Of a stretch of 64,000 bases of DNA, positions 1 to 7,394 are shown one piece after another; the first letter of the stretch is position 1, and every line of letters begins with the position of its first letter. Where the stretch lies: assembly GCF_000091305.1 (NCBI RefSeq), contig NC_013929.1, positions 2,294,001 to 2,358,000 of the forward strand. Reading direction: 5' to 3'. The notes beneath the pieces were generated by a model that made no database searches, had not been told where the DNA came from, and saw only the letters and a list, made by a program, of their open reading frames with translations. The DNA comes from Streptomyces scabiei 87.22 (GTDB lineage: Bacteria; Actinomycetota; Actinomycetes; Streptomycetales; Streptomycetaceae). The position numbers and the translations under genes were made by a program.

Positions 1-341
1 ACCTCGACCTCGGCGAGTTCGGGGGCCCGGCGGGGGTGGTGATCGCCAAGGGCGACCCGATCCTGGCCGCCTACGCGGCCGCCGGGCGCGACCCCGGGCG
101 CCACGGCAAGGACGCCGACGTCTTCGACGTCACCCGCGCCGACAAGGAACACCTCGCCTTCGGCCACGGCGTGCACCACTGCCTGGGCGCCCCGCTCGGC
201 CGCATGGAGGCCCGCATCGCGCTCCCGGCCCTCTTCGCGCGCTTCCCCGACCTCGAACTGGCCGCTCCGGAGGCGGAGTTGGGCCACGTGGAGTCCTTCA
301 TCTCCAACGGCCACCGCCGGCTGCCGGTCCGCAGGAGCTGA
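1..341 (+). CDS. Cytochrome P450, C-terminal fragment (5' end outside window)
   Basis: This is the last 113 or so codons of a bacterial class I cytochrome P450; the reading frame is open from base 3 and the start lies before the window. The haem-binding loop FGHGVHHCLG is clear, with the thiolate Cys codon at 180-182, followed by the L-helix (APLGRMEARIALPALFARFP) and the usual beta-rich C-terminus (FISNGHRRLPVRRS). The protein would be a haem monooxygenase needing ferredoxin and a reductase. It converges on the conservon P450 gene, with only 34 bases between the stops. Streptomyces conservons of the cvn9/rar type often have P450 genes next to them, so this may be an accessory of that locus. 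Substrate unknown. Confidence 0.93.
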   Translation, partial: LDLGEFGGPAGVVIAKGDPILAAYAAAGRDPGRHGKDADVFDVTRADKEHLAFGHGVHHCLGAPLGRMEARIALPALFARFPDLELAAPEAELGHVESFISNGHRRLPVRRS

Positions 342-375
342 CAGGCACGGCGCCCGCGACCGCCGGGGCGGCCCG

Positions 376-1761
376 TCACGCCCGGCCCGGCCGCTCGCCC
401 CGCCACCAGGACAGCAGCCGGCCGCGGCCGCTCGTCGGTCGGGCGGGCTCCGGCGGGCGCGGGCCGGGGGTGACGGGCGGCTCCGGCGCGGGTCGGGCGG
501 ATGCGGCGGGCGGCTCGGGGGCGACGGGGGCGGAGGCCGCGAGGGCCGGTGCGGGCGGGAACGTCACCGGCAGCGCGGCCAGGGCCCGGTGGAAGGGTCC
601 GGGGCGCCACTCCAACGCCTCGACCGGTACGGCGAGTTCGATGTCCGGCAGACGGTCGAGGAGCTTCTCGACCGCCACCGAGGCGATCAGCCGGGCCTCG
701 CTCCGGGCGGGGCAGTTGTGCGGACCGGCGCTCCAGGCCAGGTGGGCACGGTTGCCCGTGCGCTGGTCCGTGCCGAGGGCGGGGTCGGTGTTGGCGGCCG
801 CCAGCGAGACGACGACCGGGTCACCGGCCCGCAGCAGCGCGCCCTCGTGGAGCACGTCCCGCTTCGGGTAGTGCACGGCGTAGTTGGCCATCGGCGGGTC
901 GGTCCACAGCACCTCGTCCAGGGCGTCCTCGACGGGGAGGCTGCCGCCGGACAGGTCACCGGCGAAGCGGTCGTCGGAGAGCAGCAGGCGCAGGGCGTTG
1001 GCGATGAGGTTCTGCTGCGGTTCGGTGCCCGCGCCCATGAGGACGACGAGGGTGTGGATCATCTCCTCGTCGGTGAGCTTCGCCGGGTGCAGGGTGAGCC
1101 ACGAGGTCACGTCCGGACCGGGCCGCTCGCGCTTCAGCGTGACCAGCTCGACGAGCGTGGCGGTGAGCAGCGCGTCGGCGCGCTCGGCGTCGACCCCGTC
1201 GAAGATGGCGGACATGCCCTCGACCAGCTTGACCCCCAGCTCGGCCGGACAGCCGAAGAGGTGGTTGAAGACGAGCAGGGGCAGCACCTGGGCGTACTCG
1301 CCGAGCAGGTCCGCGCCGCCGGTCGGCGCCAGCCGGTCGATGAGGGTGTCGGCGCTGCGCTCGACGTAGCCGCGCAGGGTGTGGGGCTCGACGCGGGCGA
1401 GGCTGTCGGTGATGGCGCCGCGCAGCCGCCGGTGCTCCTCGCCGTCGGAGAACAGGGCGTTGGGCCGGTACATCATCATCGGGACGACGGGGCTGTCCGG
1501 GGGGACCGTGCCGTCACCGAGGTCTCGCCAGCGGCGTGCGTCCTTGGCGAAGGTCTCCGTGCCGCGCAGCACGTACAGCGCGGCGTCGTAGGAGGTGACG
1601 AGGGTGGCCCGGACCCCGGGGGCCAGCTCGACGGGAGCGGTGGGGCCGTGCGCACGTGCCCGTCGGTAGAACGCGGCCGGGTCGGCGGCGAACTCCGGTC
1701 CGTACATGGGCTGGTGGGCCGGGCAGCCGGGAGGCGGTCCGGCCGGGGGCGGGGCGGTCAC
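376..1761 (-). CDS. cvnE: Conservon-associated cytochrome P450 (CvnE-like)
   Basis: A 461-residue P450 whose GTG start overlaps the cvnD stop by 4 bp (GTGA), so it is translationally coupled to the conservon. The haem ligand loop reads WSAGPHNCPAR with Cys350. The aromatic FxxGxHxC signature is altered to the WSxGPHNC form, which is usual for conservon P450s, and the I-helix segment MGAGTEPQQN is present. About 80 residues after the P450 fold are Pro/Ala-rich and end in a basic GRLLSWWRGERPGRA tail, possibly a docking or membrane-contact extension. Conservon P450s are thought to work with the CvnA-D complex, but their substrates are not known. The assignment to the cvn operon is certain from the overlaps; the chemistry is inferred. 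Confidence 0.93.
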   Translation of the reverse strand: MTAPPPAGPPPGCPAHQPMYGPEFAADPAAFYRRARAHGPTAPVELAPGVRATLVTSYDAALYVLRGTETFAKDARRWRDLGDGTVPPDSPVVPMMMYRPNALFSDGEEHRRLRGAITDSLARVEPHTLRGYVERSADTLIDRLAPTGGADLLGEYAQVLPLLVFNHLFGCPAELGVKLVEGMSAIFDGVDAERADALLTATLVELVTLKRERPGPDVTSWLTLHPAKLTDEEMIHTLVVLMGAGTEPQQNLIANALRLLLSDDRFAGDLSGGSLPVEDALDEVLWTDPPMANYAVHYPKRDVLHEGALLRAGDPVVVSLAAANTDPALGTDQRTGNRAHLAWSAGPHNCPARSEARLIASVAVEKLLDRLPDIELAVPVEALEWRPGPFHRALAALPVTFPPAPALAASAPVAPEPPAASARPAPEPPVTPGPRPPEPARPTSGRGRLLSWWRGERPGRA

Positions 1762-2390
1762 GCGGGCTCCGGTTCGGACTCGGACTCGGTTTCGGTCTCG
1801 GTCTCGGTCTCGCGGCCGAGCAGGTACTCGACGAGCGCGATCAGGGCCCGGGTGGAGGAGTCCGGGTCGCGGGCGTCGCAGCGCACCAGCGGGGTCTCGT
1901 CGAGCAGGTCGAGGGCCTCGCGCACCTCGTCCAGCCCGTGCACGGGAGCGCCGTCGAAGTCGTTGACGGCGACCGCGTACGGCAGCCCGATGTCCTCCAG
2001 GGCGCCCATCACGTCGAAGGAGTGGGACAGCCGCCGGGTGTCGGCGAGGACGAGCGCGCCGAGCGCGCCGCGGGTCATGTCGCGCCAGAGCCGGGTGAAG
2101 CGCTGCTGTCCGGGCGCGCCGAACAGGTAGAGCACCAGGGAGTCGTCGAGGGTCAGCCGGCCGAAGTCCATGGCGACCGTCGTGGTGGTCTTGTCCCGGG
2201 TGCCGGCCAGGTCGTCGACCAGGGCGCCGGCCTCGGTGAGGACCTCCTCGGTGCGCAGCGGCCGGATCTCGGAGAGGGTGCCGACGAACGTGGTCTTGCC
2301 GACCGCGAAGTGACCGACGACGAGCAGTTTGGCCGCCGTCCGTACGGTGGGCCGCAGGTAGACGTCGTCAGAGGCGGGCGCGGAGCCCAT
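1758..2390 (-). CDS. cvnD: Conservon GTP-binding protein CvnD
   Basis: A 210-residue small GTPase of the conservon ATP/GTP-binding family. The P-loop GHFAVGKT is at residues 26-33, a switch II-like LFGAPGQQRF segment follows, and NDFDG stands in for the NKxD base-recognition motif. It should be the GTP-switch partner of CvnB (Roadblock fold) at the membrane. The start ATG lies within the last 23 bp of cvnC, the same overlap as in the second conservon here. The C-terminus ends in an unusual acidic Thr/Glu then Ser/Glu run (TETETETESESEPEPA), encoded by a degenerate hexanucleotide repeat. Its length could therefore vary between strains. Confidence 0.95.
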   Translation of the reverse strand: MGSAPASDDVYLRPTVRTAAKLLVVGHFAVGKTTFVGTLSEIRPLRTEEVLTEAGALVDDLAGTRDKTTTTVAMDFGRLTLDDSLVLYLFGAPGQQRFTRLWRDMTRGALGALVLADTRRLSHSFDVMGALEDIGLPYAVAVNDFDGAPVHGLDEVREALDLLDETPLVRCDARDPDSSTRALIALVEYLLGRETETETETESESEPEPA

Positions 2391-2727
2391 CGAGGACCTC
2401 CTGGAGGATTCTGGCGTCGGACGGCCGGGCGGCCGGGACCGGGGCGCGGGTGACGATGTGGCCGCCGTCCATGAGGTCGGCGACCAGCACCTTGGTCACG
2501 CTGACCGGCAGCGAGAGCCGGCCGGCGACCTCGGCGAGGGAGAGGGCGCCGGGGCGGCACAGCTCCGTGACCCGGCGCGCCTCGGGGGTGAGACCGGACG
2601 GCGGCGGGCCGCCGGTGGCGATCAGCAGGGTGACCAGGTCGAGGGTGTTGCGGGTCGGACGGGAGCGGCCGCCGGTGACGACGTAGGACCGCACCAGACG
2701 TTCCGCGGGCCGGCGGCGGGCTGTCAT
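2368..2727 (-). CDS. cvnC: Conservon DUF742 protein CvnC
   Basis: A 119-residue DUF742 protein. The core contains a winged-helix-like segment (TELCRPGALSLAEVAGRLSLPVSVTKVLVADL) and the conserved C-terminus ILQEVLDGLRARL. The N-terminal SYVVTGGRSRPT.N.LDLVTLL stretch is typical of the family. The ATG at 2727 overlaps the cvnB stop by 4 bp. In conservons this protein binds the membrane complex formed by the CvnA sensor, but its biochemical role is not settled. A longer upstream reading frame exists but lies inside cvnB and is not a real extension. Confidence 0.94.
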   Translation of the reverse strand: MTARRRPAERLVRSYVVTGGRSRPTRNTLDLVTLLIATGGPPPSGLTPEARRVTELCRPGALSLAEVAGRLSLPVSVTKVLVADLMDGGHIVTRAPVPAARPSDARILQEVLDGLRARL

Positions 2728-3137
2728 GCCCTGCTTCCCGTGTCCAGCCTCGCCGGGCTGGACAGCTCCTTGCCGAGCCGGTCGACGAGCTTGTGCATGC
2801 GGTACGTCACCGACTCCATGTCGACCTCGTCGCCGGTGGACACCGCGAGGTAGGCGCCCTCGCCGGCCGCGACGAGGAAGACGTAGCCGTGCCCGAACTC
2901 GATCAGGGTCTGGCGCCACGGGCTCTGCGAGGGGCCGCAGAACTCGGCGGTGCTGCGGCTGATCGACTGCAGTCCGGAGAGTCCGGCGGCGAGCCGCTCG
3001 GCGTCGTCGCGGTCGATGTCGGCGGAGTGGGCGCGGAGCATGCCGTCGGCGGAGAGCAGGATGGCGTGGCGGGCCTCCGGCACCTTCAGCACGTCGTCGA
3101 GCATCCAGCCCAGCTCGTTGTCCGTGGGCTCGATCAT
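2724..3137 (-). CDS. cvnB: Conservon Roadblock/LC7 protein CvnB
   Basis: A 137-residue Roadblock/LC7-domain protein. It begins MIEPTDNELGWMLDDVLKVP and shows the family pattern ILLSADGMLRAHS, then D.DDAERLAAG and a conserved VFLVAAGEGAYLAV strand. Such proteins act as GTPase partners or activators, here presumably for CvnD. Its ATG overlaps the cvnA stop by 4 bp, and its own stop overlaps cvnC by 4 bp. All members of this operon are therefore coupled, which fits a stoichiometric complex. Confidence 0.95.
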   Translation of the reverse strand: MIEPTDNELGWMLDDVLKVPEARHAILLSADGMLRAHSADIDRDDAERLAAGLSGLQSISRSTAEFCGPSQSPWRQTLIEFGHGYVFLVAAGEGAYLAVSTGDEVDMESVTYRMHKLVDRLGKELSSPARLDTGSRA

Positions 3138-4507
3138 GCGTGGGGGGTCCCTTCGTCGTGGGGGGTGGTCCGTCCGGTGCCGGCGGCGGTGTCGGGGACG
3201 TACTCGTCCTCGTCGAGGATGCGTCCGGCCGCCCGGCCGAAGCGGGTGCCGCGGGCGAAGGCGCCCATGATGCGGGCGTTGTCCTCGGGCGAGCGGCCGG
3301 GCCTCTCCTCGGTGGCGGGCGCCTCCCGCGGCTCGGGGACGGGCGGGTTCCCGGGGGTGCGCCGGCGTCGTCTGGGCAGCCCGCCCTCGGTGGTGCCCAC
3401 GGCGGTGTCCTGGGGAGCGGGTGCGGGGGTGCGGTTCCCGGCGGGGGCGGGCCGGGCGGCGGACCCGGGCGCGGGTGCCGGGCCGGACGCCGGCTCTGGG
3501 ACGGCGGGCTCCGGCTGGGTGAGCAGCGCGGTGGGCAGGAAGGCGACGGCGCGGACGCCGCCGTACGGGGAGCGGGTGTCCACGGAGACGGTGAAGCCGT
3601 AGCGCCGGGCGAGCATCCCGATGACGGCGAAGCCGAACTGGGGCGGGTCGCCGAGGCGGGTGACGTCCACCTCGCCCTGGCCGCCGAGCAGCTGGCCGAC
3701 GCGGGCCACGGCGTGGGCGTCCATGCCGACGCCCGCGTCGTCGATGACGACGCACGCGCCGTTGTGGACGTGCTGGACGTCGACCTCGACCGTGGTGCCG
3801 GGCTGCGAGTGACGGGCGGCGTTGTCGAGCAGTTCGGCCACGGCGAGGACGACGGGTTCCACGGCGCGGCTCACCACGGCGATGCCGGCCTGGCCGTGGA
3901 CGCGCACGCGCCGGTAGTCGCGGATGCGGGAGGTGGCGCCCCGGACGACCTCCACGAGCGGGGCGGTGGCGCGCTGCCGTCCCGGCCAGGAGCCGCACAG
4001 CACGGCGATGGCCTGGGCTCGCCGGCCGAACTGGGCGTTGGTGTGGTCGACTTCGAGGAGGTCGCGCAGCACGTCGGGGTCGTCGTGCCGGTCCTGCATC
4101 TCGGCGATGGAGACCTGCTGCTCGTTGGCGAGGGCCTGGATCGCGCGCATGGACGCCTTGAGGGCGGCCTTGGCCGACCGGTCCGCACGGGTGCGCGCGT
4201 GCTCGACGGTCCCGGTGAAGCGGGTCAGCACCTCGTCGAGGCCCTTGCCGAACTCCGTGTCGGCGAGCCGCGCGTCGAGCGGTCCGACGGCGGGGACGGT
4301 CCGGCCGGCCGGGTCGGCGAGGGCCGGCAGACGGACCGTGACCAGATGGCGCAGCTCCTCCTCCCGGGCCCGCAGGTTCTCGGCCAGGGCGGCGTTCCTC
4401 GCGCGCTGCCGCCGGGCGATCCCCCACTGGCGCAGCAGGAGCACAGCGGCGGCGAGGAGGGCGGCCGCCAGCGCCCAGGTCACCGGCTGCGGTATCGGTT
4501 CGGTCAT
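3134..4507 (-). CDS. cvnA: Conservon sensor histidine-kinase-like protein CvnA
   Basis: A 457-residue membrane-anchored sensor ATPase. A single hydrophobic segment (about residues 8-27) is followed by a helical linker. The HATPase_c domain has N-box ELLDNAARH at about 225-233 and G1-box DDAGVGMD at about 256-263. No canonical phospho-accepting His box is evident, as in other CvnA proteins. The C-terminal third is disordered and Pro/Ala-rich, with a short conserved RSPEDNARIMGAFARGTRFG motif near the end; a similar motif appears in the small ORF of the third conservon. The gene leads the operon and diverges from the AraC-type regulator. In rar/cvn9-type loci this operon influences development and antibiotic production. 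Confidence 0.94.
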   Translation of the reverse strand: MTEPIPQPVTWALAAALLAAAVLLLRQWGIARRQRARNAALAENLRAREEELRHLVTVRLPALADPAGRTVPAVGPLDARLADTEFGKGLDEVLTRFTGTVEHARTRADRSAKAALKASMRAIQALANEQQVSIAEMQDRHDDPDVLRDLLEVDHTNAQFGRRAQAIAVLCGSWPGRQRATAPLVEVVRGATSRIRDYRRVRVHGQAGIAVVSRAVEPVVLAVAELLDNAARHSQPGTTVEVDVQHVHNGACVVIDDAGVGMDAHAVARVGQLLGGQGEVDVTRLGDPPQFGFAVIGMLARRYGFTVSVDTRSPYGGVRAVAFLPTALLTQPEPAVPEPASGPAPAPGSAARPAPAGNRTPAPAPQDTAVGTTEGGLPRRRRRTPGNPPVPEPREAPATEERPGRSPEDNARIMGAFARGTRFGRAAGRILDEDEYVPDTAAGTGRTTPHDEGTPHA

Positions 4508-4871
4508 GGAGTACGCGTCCTTACGTCCTCAAGTCCCTGGCGCCGGCCGGCGGATGCGGGACGGCGGACGGGAGTTGACGGAGCGCACGACGCTAGCGGC
4601 GCCGCCGCGCGGGTTCTTTCCGGGACGCGCAGGGAAGTTGTCACAGGGCGCACGAGTGACGCAAGGGGCGCGAGAGAAGCGGCGACTCTTCCGTTGGCAT
4701 ATTCGGCCACCGTCGGCCCGCGACAGGGCGGCCGCCCGCCGCGCTAGGGTGCCTTTCGGGTCCGACCGGGCGGTAACTACCTTTGATCATCCGGAGATTG
4801 AAGATTTTCCCGCCGGGATCCGTAGAGGACCACAGGCAGGCGTTCGGGGCCGGCACCAGGGAGGAGCGGCG
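4508..4871. promoter_or_regulatory. Divergent promoter region between cvnA and araC-type gene
   Basis: A 364-base non-coding stretch separating the two divergent genes. It must hold promoters for both. The clearest candidate on the plus strand is TTGAAG at 4798-4803 with GTAGAG at 4822-4827 (18-bp spacer), about 45 bases before the regulator's start. A less GC-rich patch around 4680-4820 supports a promoter here. I see no clear inverted-repeat operator. The promoter assignment is by eye only. Confidence 0.4.
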
Positions 4872-5852
4872 TTGCCCGCGGGAAGTTACAGCGTCGAGGC
4901 GCTGACCACCGAGGAGGTGAACCCGCGTGAGCGTGCCGACTTCTGGACCGAGCGGATCGGCTCGTACCAGTCCCGGATGGGCTTCGGGTACGCCCGGTCC
5001 GACGACTTCCGCGGCGAGACCGTCCGCCAGCGCACCGACACGTACCAGCTGGTGAAGTACCGCTCCGACGAGATCGAGTACACCCGCACGATGCGTCAGG
5101 TCCACCGGGACCCGGACGAGGACTACCGGCTGCTGCTCCCCATGAGCGGCGAGATCGTCCTGCGGCAGGACGGCGGCGAGGCCCGGCTGACCCCCGGGAC
5201 GGCGGCGCTGGTCACCTTCGCGGCGCCCTTCCAGTGCCTCCAGAGCGACGCCATCGACGCGTTCGTCCTCACGATCCCGGCCCGCGAGGTGGACGGGCGG
5301 CTGGGCACCCGGTCTCCGGTGGCCAGCGGCCTGGACCTCACCACCGGCCTCGGCCGGATCGTCGGCTCGATGCTGACCGGGCTGCACGAGGAGCGGGAGC
5401 ACCTGTCCGACGCGGAGTTCAACGCCGTCTCGGACCGGGTGGTGGAGCTGGTGTGCATGCTCACCGCCGGCGACGACCGCCCCGACGCCCCCGGACAGCT
5501 GGGCGAGGTGGAGGCCCTGGTCCGCCGCTATGTGCGCGACCACGTGGCCGACCCGAACCTCACGGGTACGGCGGTGGCGCGCGCACTCGGCTGGTCGCTG
5601 CGCCAGATCCAGCTGGCCCTGCAGCAGGCCGGGACCACACCCCGGGAACTGATCCGCGAGGAGCGACTGCGCCTGGTCCGGGACCGGTTGCTGTGTGCGG
5701 AGTGCGAGCACATGACGATCACGGATCTCGCCTACGCCGCCGGGTTCTCGTCCGCGAGCGCCCTCAGCACGGCCTTCCGCCGACGCTACGACGTGAGCCC
5801 GCGGGAAATGCGTCAGAGCGCACGTCGGCCCAACTGCGGCGCCAATCGGTAG
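4872..5852 (+). CDS. AraC-family transcriptional regulator (AraC_binding_2 type)
   Basis: A 326-residue regulator with an N-terminal cupin-like ligand domain (DFWTERIGSYQSRMGF...MRQVHRDPDEDYRLLLPMSGEIVLRQDGGEARL) and a C-terminal double-HTH AraC domain (about residues 220-318). The second helix-turn-helix, ITDLAYAAGFSSASALSTAFRRRYDVSPREMR, is textbook. I chose the TTG at 4872 because a strong GGGAGGAG ribosome site lies 5 bases upstream (4859-4866). Its position divergent from cvnA makes it a plausible regulator of the conservon or of the adjacent P450s. Ligand unknown. Confidence 0.88.
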   Translation: MPAGSYSVEALTTEEVNPRERADFWTERIGSYQSRMGFGYARSDDFRGETVRQRTDTYQLVKYRSDEIEYTRTMRQVHRDPDEDYRLLLPMSGEIVLRQDGGEARLTPGTAALVTFAAPFQCLQSDAIDAFVLTIPAREVDGRLGTRSPVASGLDLTTGLGRIVGSMLTGLHEEREHLSDAEFNAVSDRVVELVCMLTAGDDRPDAPGQLGEVEALVRRYVRDHVADPNLTGTAVARALGWSLRQIQLALQQAGTTPRELIREERLRLVRDRLLCAECEHMTITDLAYAAGFSSASALSTAFRRRYDVSPREMRQSARRPNCGANR

Positions 5853-6107
5853 AGTTCGGCGAGGAACGTGCGGCGGACCCTCTCCGGGCCAGGGTGTCAC
5901 ACCGGACCGGGCCGCCGATCGATTGAAGTCTAAAGCTTGGTCAAAGCATGTCCGGACCCCCGATATCCCTGGCATTCCGGGCCACCTGGTGTGAATGTTC
6001 CTCGGGTACGCGGTGCGCGCCTTGTGCGGCCGAACCCGTTCCGCGCCCGATTCCGCATGCCACAGAAGAAGTTGACACGAGACAGCATTGCGACGGAATG
6101 GCGTGAA
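5853..6107. other. Gap between araC-type gene and IS element
   Basis: A 255-base stretch without a convincing gene. A small frame from an ATG at 6058 would read MPQKKLTRDSIATEWREL and is cut by the IS at CTAG. Removing the IS lets it continue only to a stop after 34 codons (MPQKKL...GRGTRR). There is no good ribosome site, so I do not call it a gene. Confidence 0.4.
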
Positions 6108-7117
6108 CTAGATGAATGAGTCCAAGGGGTGTCGTTGCGGTCAGTGATCGTAGGCGGTGAGTGACCGTTTGATCGGCTGTCCGGTCTTGTCGTTGTGCCA
6201 GATCGCCGCTGTGAGCGCGAGGATCCGGCACAGGACGCGGGCCGCCACCCCTGCCGGGCTCTTGCCGCCGTGTCGTTCCAGGTCGAGCTGGGCCTTGAGG
6301 GTCTGGTTGATCGACTCGATGACCTGCCGCAGCGGCTTGAACAGGTGTGCCCCGGCCCGTTCGGCCTCTCCCTTGCGGGCCGGCCGCAGCAACTCAAGGT
6401 GACGCTCGGCCAGGTCGTGCTCGAACTCGCGGCCGTAGTAGTTCTTGTCCCCGATGATCGTCTGGCCGGGGCGGGCCGCTGTGACATCGGGCGCGGTGTC
6501 GAGCATGTCGCGCAGTGTCTCGCGCTCGTCGGCCTTCGCACCGGTGAGGGCGAACAGGACCGGCAGCCCGCCAAGCGTGCATACCAGATGCAGCCGCAGT
6601 CCCCAGAAGTACCGTGAGTGCGACGCGCAGTAGCCGTACTGGGCCCAGCCCGCCAGGTCCGAGCGTTTGGCCGTCTCGCGGGAGCATCCGCAGCCGACCG
6701 GGGTGGAGTCGACCAGCCACACGTCATCGCTCCACAGCGAGGTGTCCCGGGCGAGGATCCGGATCATGCTGGTGAGCAGCGAGGAAGCGGCGCGCAGCCG
6801 CTTGCTGTAGCCGGACTGCTGGGGCACGTAAGGGAAGAGGCGACCGAAGTCCTTCCCCACACGGCGCAGCCAGCGCCGCTCGGAGGTGTAACCGAGCAGC
6901 GCCGACATGACCGCGAGGGTGACCAGTTCGGCGTCACTGAGCGTGGGCGCGATCCCGACGACGGGCCGGTACGGGGCCAGCCACGGCGAAGCCTTCAACT
7001 CGTCGTCGATTCGGGCATAGAGTGCCGTTGCGAGGGTGTCCAGGTCTGTCTTCACACACTGACATTGGACGCCCTCGTCCTATGTTCGCAGGCCAACCCT
7101 TGGACTCATTCATCTAG
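6108..7117 (-). mobile_element. IS982-family insertion sequence, complete
   Basis: An approximately 1.0-kb insertion sequence carrying one transposase gene on the minus strand. The ends are perfect inverted repeats: ATGAATGAGTCCAAGGG at 6112-6128 matches the complement of 7097-7113. Both ends are flanked by CTAG (6108-6111 and 7114-7117). This is either a 4-bp target duplication or, since CTAG is self-complementary, the outermost part of the repeat. Intact ends and an intact transposase suggest a recent and possibly still active insertion. It lies about 280 bp upstream of the second conservon. Confidence 0.9.
6141..7055 (-). CDS. IS982-family transposase
   Basis: A 304-residue DDE transposase. 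It has the IS982-like N-terminus (LSDAELVTLAVMSALLGYTSERRWLRRV), a first catalytic Asp in WLVDSTPVGCG and a GYCASHSRYFWGLRLHLVCTLGGLPV core. GAKADERETLRDML follows, then IIGDKNYYGREFE and a final ESINQTLKAQLDLE containing the likely catalytic Glu. The frame is uninterrupted and ends in the family's NDKTGQPIKRSLTAYDH tail. The ATG sits about 58 bp inside the right inverted repeat, as expected for a single-gene IS. The choice of IS982 over IS4/IS5 rests on recalled similarity to Streptomyces IS982 transposases. Confidence 0.92.
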   Translation of the reverse strand: MKTDLDTLATALYARIDDELKASPWLAPYRPVVGIAPTLSDAELVTLAVMSALLGYTSERRWLRRVGKDFGRLFPYVPQQSGYSKRLRAASSLLTSMIRILARDTSLWSDDVWLVDSTPVGCGCSRETAKRSDLAGWAQYGYCASHSRYFWGLRLHLVCTLGGLPVLFALTGAKADERETLRDMLDTAPDVTAARPGQTIIGDKNYYGREFEHDLAERHLELLRPARKGEAERAGAHLFKPLRQVIESINQTLKAQLDLERHGGKSPAGVAARVLCRILALTAAIWHNDKTGQPIKRSLTAYDH

Positions 7118-7394
7118 GCGCTGCGCGCACTCCCGGCGGACCCGTGGGACGAGGAACCCGCAGGTGACCCGCCACCCGGAGGCCGGCTTTCACAGACTGC
7201 CGGGGATCGTGGCGGGGGTGTGAAGAACTGCTGCGGCACCGCCTCCTGAATAGACGGTAGAAAGGCGTCACAGACCCTTGCCGTCACTGACGGCATCTCA
7301 GGTGACAGACCTCCCCCGAGCGTCCAGGACCGCTGGTCAGCTGGTTGACGTTCTTCGCTACTCTGTCGCGTACTGGCTGATCGAGAGGACTCCG
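7118..7394. promoter_or_regulatory. Leader region of the second conservon, next to the IS
   Basis: 277 non-coding bases between the IS and cvnA of the second conservon. A TTGACG element at 7345-7350 is the best -35 candidate, but no convincing -10 is visible at the right spacing. The IS end is close enough to have displaced upstream regulatory DNA. No other structure is apparent. Confidence 0.35.

Noticed and set aside
589..2453. Long open frames on the plus strand opposite the first conservon
   Set aside because: They are GC-skew shadows of the minus-strand genes, with repetitive Val/Gly/Arg composition and no ribosome sites or domains. The same holds for long antisense frames over most genes here.
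5937..6119. 60-codon frame running into the IS left end
   Set aside because: No ribosome site, no family resemblance, and it is simply cut by the IS.
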